Assembly (NCBI GenBank): GCA_038206985.1
Contig: JBBRAH010000047.1
Span: 1-21,411, forward strand
Length of the DNA: 21,411 nucleotides
DNA from: CAXMST01 sp038206985
GTDB lineage: Bacteria; Actinomycetota; Thermoleophilia; Solirubrobacterales; 70-9
Reading direction: 5' to 3'
Shown: positions 21,393-21,411 of the stretch, in pieces
Layout of the letters: every line of letters starts with the position of its first letter
How positions within the stretch are numbered: the first letter of the stretch is position 1
Program-made: the position numbers and the translations under genes
The notes under the pieces: model-generated
What the model saw: the letters and a program-made list of their open reading frames with translations, nothing else
Database searches by the model: none
Told to the model about the DNA's origin: nothing

Positions 21393-21411
21393 TCGCAGAG
21401 ACAAGCGGTTT

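Overview
The window is GC-rich and almost entirely bacterial coding sequence. GTG and TTG starts are common, a tRNA carries no encoded CCA, and several surface proteins have the low-complexity style of soil Actinobacteria. Gene order (MBL hydrolase-hisS-aspS, mnmA, alaS-ruvX-mltG-aroE followed by type IV pilus ATPases) and protein style suggest a high-GC actinobacterium, possibly Thermoleophilia/Solirubrobacterales. That placement is inference. All protein genes but one, a small winged-helix regulator, lie on the minus strand, so transcription runs mainly right to left.

Reading from the right edge: a tRNA with anticodon CAT (+ strand); a roughly 300-base gap with a possible decayed WhiB-like fragment; an M29-type aminopeptidase followed 1 nt later by a glutamate formimidoyltransferase-like gene; then a tight cluster of a small two-helix membrane protein, a YcbL/GloC-like metallo-beta-lactamase hydrolase, hisS, aspS and an NTF2-like protein. 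A roughly 320-base poorly defined interval follows. It holds an AT-rich patch, a doubtful small ORF and a hairpin. Next come a membrane-anchored thioredoxin-fold-like protein and an unusual gene coding an IscU-like scaffold domain fused to the tRNA 2-thiouridylase MnmA.

The middle (about 9.6-12.0 kb) is an accessory-looking island. A secreted DUF3494 ice-binding-like protein has a 24-residue polyglycine linker and a C-terminal beta module. It is followed 5 nt later by a YkuD L,D-transpeptidase. Both are divergent from the winged-helix regulator across a 134-base intergenic region with a 16-bp palindrome and 14-bp-periodic repeats.

The left part (1-9.5 kb) is a long, tightly spaced minus-strand run: alaS, ruvX, mltG, aroE, pilB, yihY-type, AI-2E-type transporter and the 5' end of pilT. 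It joins translation, Holliday-junction/rRNA-processing RuvX, peptidoglycan chain termination, shikimate synthesis and type IV pilus motors.

Most notable items: (1) the IscU-MnmA fusion, which keeps Cys/Asp/Cys/His ligand positions but has Ala where IscU has its last cysteine; (2) the ice-binding-like protein/L,D-transpeptidase/regulator module and its repeat-bearing control region; (3) a recurring TAnnnT hexamer 6-8 nt before the start codon of genes that lead transcription units, suggesting leaderless mRNAs. Everything was read by eye from sequence; no database search was run.
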